A DNA stretch of 64,000 nt from Adineta ricciae. Taxonomy: Eukaryota > Rotifera > Eurotatoria > Adinetida > Adinetidae. Positions 60,854 through 64,000 of the stretch are shown piece by piece. Both the position numbers and the translations under genes were made by a program. Position 1 is the stretch's first letter. Each line of letters opens with the position of its first letter. The stretch covers positions 248,001 through 312,000 of the forward strand of contig CAJNOJ010000083.1 in NCBI GenBank assembly GCA_905250025.1, written 5' to 3'. The notes beneath the pieces were generated by a model. That model was given only the letters and a program-made list of their open reading frames with translations. It made no database searches and was not told where the DNA came from.

Positions 60854-63013
60854 ATCGGCAATGAGATCTGATCTTCGGTGAAATTGCCATACTGATGACT
60901 TGATAAAGATATTTTAGACTTTCTGAACGGATGTTCTCTTTACATTATCGCATTTCATTTTTCAGCGCAAATTGTGTGTGTGTGTGTGTGTGTATGAAAT
61001 AGGCTTTTCTCTCATAGGAACAATTGTTCTTCTCGCTTTAAAACTAATACATAACAACAAGGGTGATGGTATACGTCAAATTTTCATTCATATTATATTT
61101 TGCATTTACAAAATACACTATCCATATCAATTTCCATGTTTTAAGATACACACGCTTGTAGTCACTTTCGAATACAATACTTTCCATTGTTAAGCTAAAA
61201 ATTGTCACCTATATGAAAATGGGCGCGGGTAGATCTCAGCACACATCTATTGTTACATTCAGCATAGATTCTGTTCACTATTTCTATTTTCGTTCGTTAA
61301 GACAGCTTGATCAACAGATACGTAAGACTCTTTGAAGCTGTAGTAACCATATGTTCAGTATTTCACTATCTCGGTTTCCTCAGTCGAAAACCAGAGTATA
61401 AATACGAGAACCATGTTTTATTTAGTTGTAGAACATTAATACAACCGGAAAAGGCATTCAACTTTTCTCATGTATCGGCGAAAAATAGAATTGCGAAGGT
61501 CGACCACAAACTTCATTGACGAATATAATTTGAACTGTATTGACATAGTGTTCAGGATGAGTTTCCATGTAACGCATCATAATAAACAAAGGTAATTTCG
61601 TGATGACTGAGTTCATATAAAGCGAATGATACACTAGGGTAAGACCTACCGAGTACACGAAATATTCCACAGCAGTGAAGCTTCGATTAACCAACAGAAG
61701 GAATTGATATAAGTCAATGTGTAGCTGCTGTTGAATAAATTCAGGCCTGTGTGAAGAAAAGCAAAATATACATATACGAATATCAACCTCACTTCACTTT
61801 TCAATACGAGAATCATCAATGAATATCGATCCAGCTCGTACATGCCTAACCAGTCAAATTTCCTCGACTTTCGTATACATCTCGAAAGATAATGACGTCA
61901 TGATGCATTGCGACAACGAAACATGTAATCAAGACGTGAGCAGTAGTCCAAATTTTCACATTAGAAATCCATTATATTTGTTCATGTTTCATTAATAAGG
62001 ATTGATTCCATAACAGTATGTGTTGATGATCACGGCACTTTTGCTGATCAACAAAGAAATGCGAGAGCAAACTCAAACGTAGGAAACCTTATAGGCGCGA
62101 GTTGAATCAGATATGTACCCTCATCCCATCCAAGTGAAACTTGACAAGTTCTATTAATTTCGACCAGAACATTTTGATTTTCACTCACCCTTCAACAAAA
62201 TAAAATGATTTTATATTTGATATCGCTTCGTTTTCTTAGAATGGAATGTCGACATGATCATCGTGGATCACTTTAGTGAAGACATCATTGACTGAAAAAG
62301 TAGGCTGAACGAGACAGAGTATCATGAAATAGCTAGCCTCCGTTGCGTTCAAGTTTTATTTAGTATATAAGTTGTTATTTATTATATTAAAGAAAATCAT
62401 CTCCGACTTAAGTTCTTCAACTTACAGTGTCTTTAGACAGACTTTAGTGAGTGAGATTCTTCTATTTCAACGCCACTATTCAGTTAATCAAGAAAGCACC
62501 ATCACGCCAACCAGCAAACAATCGAAATGAAAATCTGATTGTGTGTCGAGGTCATTTGGTATTGATACTTCCAAAACCTATGTGAATCATTGTGCTATTC
62601 CAAGAGAATGTGTCCTACTATTCAATCAGATCGCCGAAAATATGAAAGTATTCGATGGAGATAAAATTGCGAAATTCGATCTAGTATCCTATATATTAAT
62701 TACTTTCAGTCATGGTTCTTCTTTTTATTTTGTTTTTATTTCTAAATAGATTTGTTTATATTCATCAAGTGTACTATTCACGATACGATTATCGAAATAG
62801 AAAGCCATTTGTCTCTATAAAAACAATCTATTTCTGATGCAAAATTCTCATTTATGATTGTTATTCTTCCAGTTTCTTCTATATACACATCGAATGACGT
62901 ATATATCATATTGCTGTGATATATATTAGTTAACTGGAATAGACATTATGCCAAGATATACATCATTCTCGGCTCGTTGAATCGTATTTATACGAAGAGA
63001 ATTTCTCCTTCAG
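60854..63013. other. Intergenic region with possible gene remnants
   Basis: A (GT)n tract lies at 60973-60993. On the minus strand between 61850 and 61458 open stretches (LDRYSLMILVLK; NRSFTAVEYFVYS; THPEHYVNTVQIIFVNE) look protein-like and have splice-like sites between them, but frames could not be joined with confidence and no family was recognised. A + strand frame at 62543-62650 (CVLLFNQIAENMK before a GT) might be an upstream exon of the next gene. Nothing firm. Confidence 0.4.
60973..60993. repeat. (TG)n microsatellite
   Basis: Uninterrupted TG tract of about 21 nt in the 3' flank of the MARVEL gene. Confidence 0.9.
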
Positions 63014-63949
63014 TTGTCTTATTATTATCGACAACACATTTTGTACTCGGAAACAAGCGAACAACCAATGTCAAATTCATCGCAGTTAGAATTTGTTTCA
63101 GTCGGTTCACTTGGTTCGTTGGAGTTTGGAAAATCATTTATTGATCAACCACGTGGCATTGCTTATCGCCCATCGGATTCATTGCTATTCGTAGCTGATT
63201 CCAAAAATGAACGTGTCGTTGCGTTTACAGAAGACAATAAAGTTGCCAAAATTATCAGTCATTACGGAACGAAAAATGGTTTAGCTGTCTTGAGTAATGG
63301 CGAAATTGTTATGAGTGACGAATTACAAATGTTAATTTTAAATAATGATCTGCGTTTGACACGTACGATTGCTTGCGATGATATCGATGCAGGCCTAACG
63401 AATTATCAAGGTATTTGTGTAGATAAAAACGATTTGATTTATGTTTGCGATCAAGCAAATCGACAAATCAAAGTTTATGATCACAAAACTGGAAATATCG
63501 TACGATTTTTTGGGAATAAAAATATCTTCAGTTCATTAGCATATTGTGTTGCCACTAATGAACATATTTACGTAACAGATCCACAAGGTTACTATTGGTG
63601 TACTGTTTTTTTAACGACGCATCTGTATTGAGAATTTCTTTTAGGTTCGTGTGTTCATAAGTTCACTCTGGAAGGTATATTTGTACAACGTTTTGGTAGT
63701 GAAACGACAGGAAATTTTTCCTTACCGTTATCAAGTCCTCGTGGCATTACTACATTACCAGATACACATTACCTGTTAATTGCTGATTCACATAATGATC
63801 GTCTTGTACTTTTTGACGATCACGGACAATTTCAGCAACTGATGGCCAGTGGTATTGAATATCCAGAATCATTAGCTGTCAATACCAAAGGAAATGTGTT
63901 CGTTGCAATGAACGATCGAATTGGTGTATTTAGTCAACAGAACAAATGA
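63014..63949 (+). CDS. NHL-repeat beta-propeller protein (5' end uncertain)
   Basis: Two exons (63014-63587, 63645-63949) joined in phase 1. The first begins after a TTCCTTCAG acceptor, so an upstream exon is possible; the first ATG within it is at 63068 (MSNSSQLEFVSVG). The protein is built of NHL repeats, each with a PRGI/QGI-type start and a V/IADS-N-R-V/I core: DQPRGIAYRP with VADSKNERVVAF, YQGICVDKN with VCDQANRQIKVYD, and SPRGITTLP with IADSHNDRLVLFD. NHL repeats fold into a propeller that binds protein or RNA, as in TRIM-NHL proteins and secreted peptidyl-amidating enzymes. No RING, B-box or signal peptide is seen in the part present. The intron is 57 nt. The gene ends 51 nt before the window does. 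Confidence 0.82.
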
Positions 63950-64000
63950 CCCTTGTGTATATCCTTTCATACTCTTACTTTCAAAGTATAGCGTAGTCAA

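Overview
This is AT-rich animal nuclear DNA with many short introns (mostly about 45-75 nt, GT-AG). The genes are plainly metazoan and invertebrate-like: innexin, an NR5A/FTZ-F1 nuclear receptor, a KChIP-type EF-hand protein, mitofusin, a GPR158-type class C receptor, a MARVEL protein, an NHL-repeat protein and an amidated-neuropeptide precursor. Tiny introns, compact gene clusters and a second, slightly diverged copy of most loci suggest a bdelloid rotifer such as Adineta. That is an inference; no rRNA or mitochondrial marker is present.

The window is a scaffold of six contigs joined by single N bases at 8377, 16021, 23231, 36658 and 48155. Three joins place two near-identical copies of one locus in series: 6496-8376 with 8378-10255, 10620-16020 with 16022-21424, and 23838-35342 with 36659-48154. 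The copies keep gene order, intron positions and reading frames, differ mostly at silent or noncoding sites, and begin or end abruptly at the N, often inside an exon. They are best read as the two haplotypes laid end to end, not as tandem gene duplications. After collapsing them the window holds about 45 kb of distinct sequence.

Layout. 1-457: last exon(s) of an unidentified gene. 480-6450: about 6 kb without a convincing gene, rich in simple repeats. 6458-10255: innexin (two alleles). 10620-22298: an EF-hand neuronal calcium sensor (+) convergent with an FTZ-F1/NR5A receptor (-), both in two alleles; the receptor's 5' end is missing. 22300-23990: noncoding, with a perfect 98-bp inverted repeat beginning exactly at a join. 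23994-24303: orphan acidic first exon (-). 27361-34295: neuropeptide precursor, mitofusin and a vWA/zinc-finger protein, all on +; the second allele is at 36815-47111. 49264-54916: GPR158-like receptor and a coiled-coil protein. 55529-55810: small secreted acidic protein behind a TATA box. 56000-60150: repeat-rich noncoding DNA. 60180-60853: MARVEL protein. 63014-63949: NHL-repeat protein.

Several genes serve cell-cell signalling or excitability (gap junction, K-channel calcium sensor, neuropeptide, orphan class C receptor), but nothing shows that they form one pathway. No transposon, virus-like element, tRNA, rRNA or CRISPR was seen. Gene models were built by eye from splice consensus, frame continuity and remembered family motifs; no database search was run.
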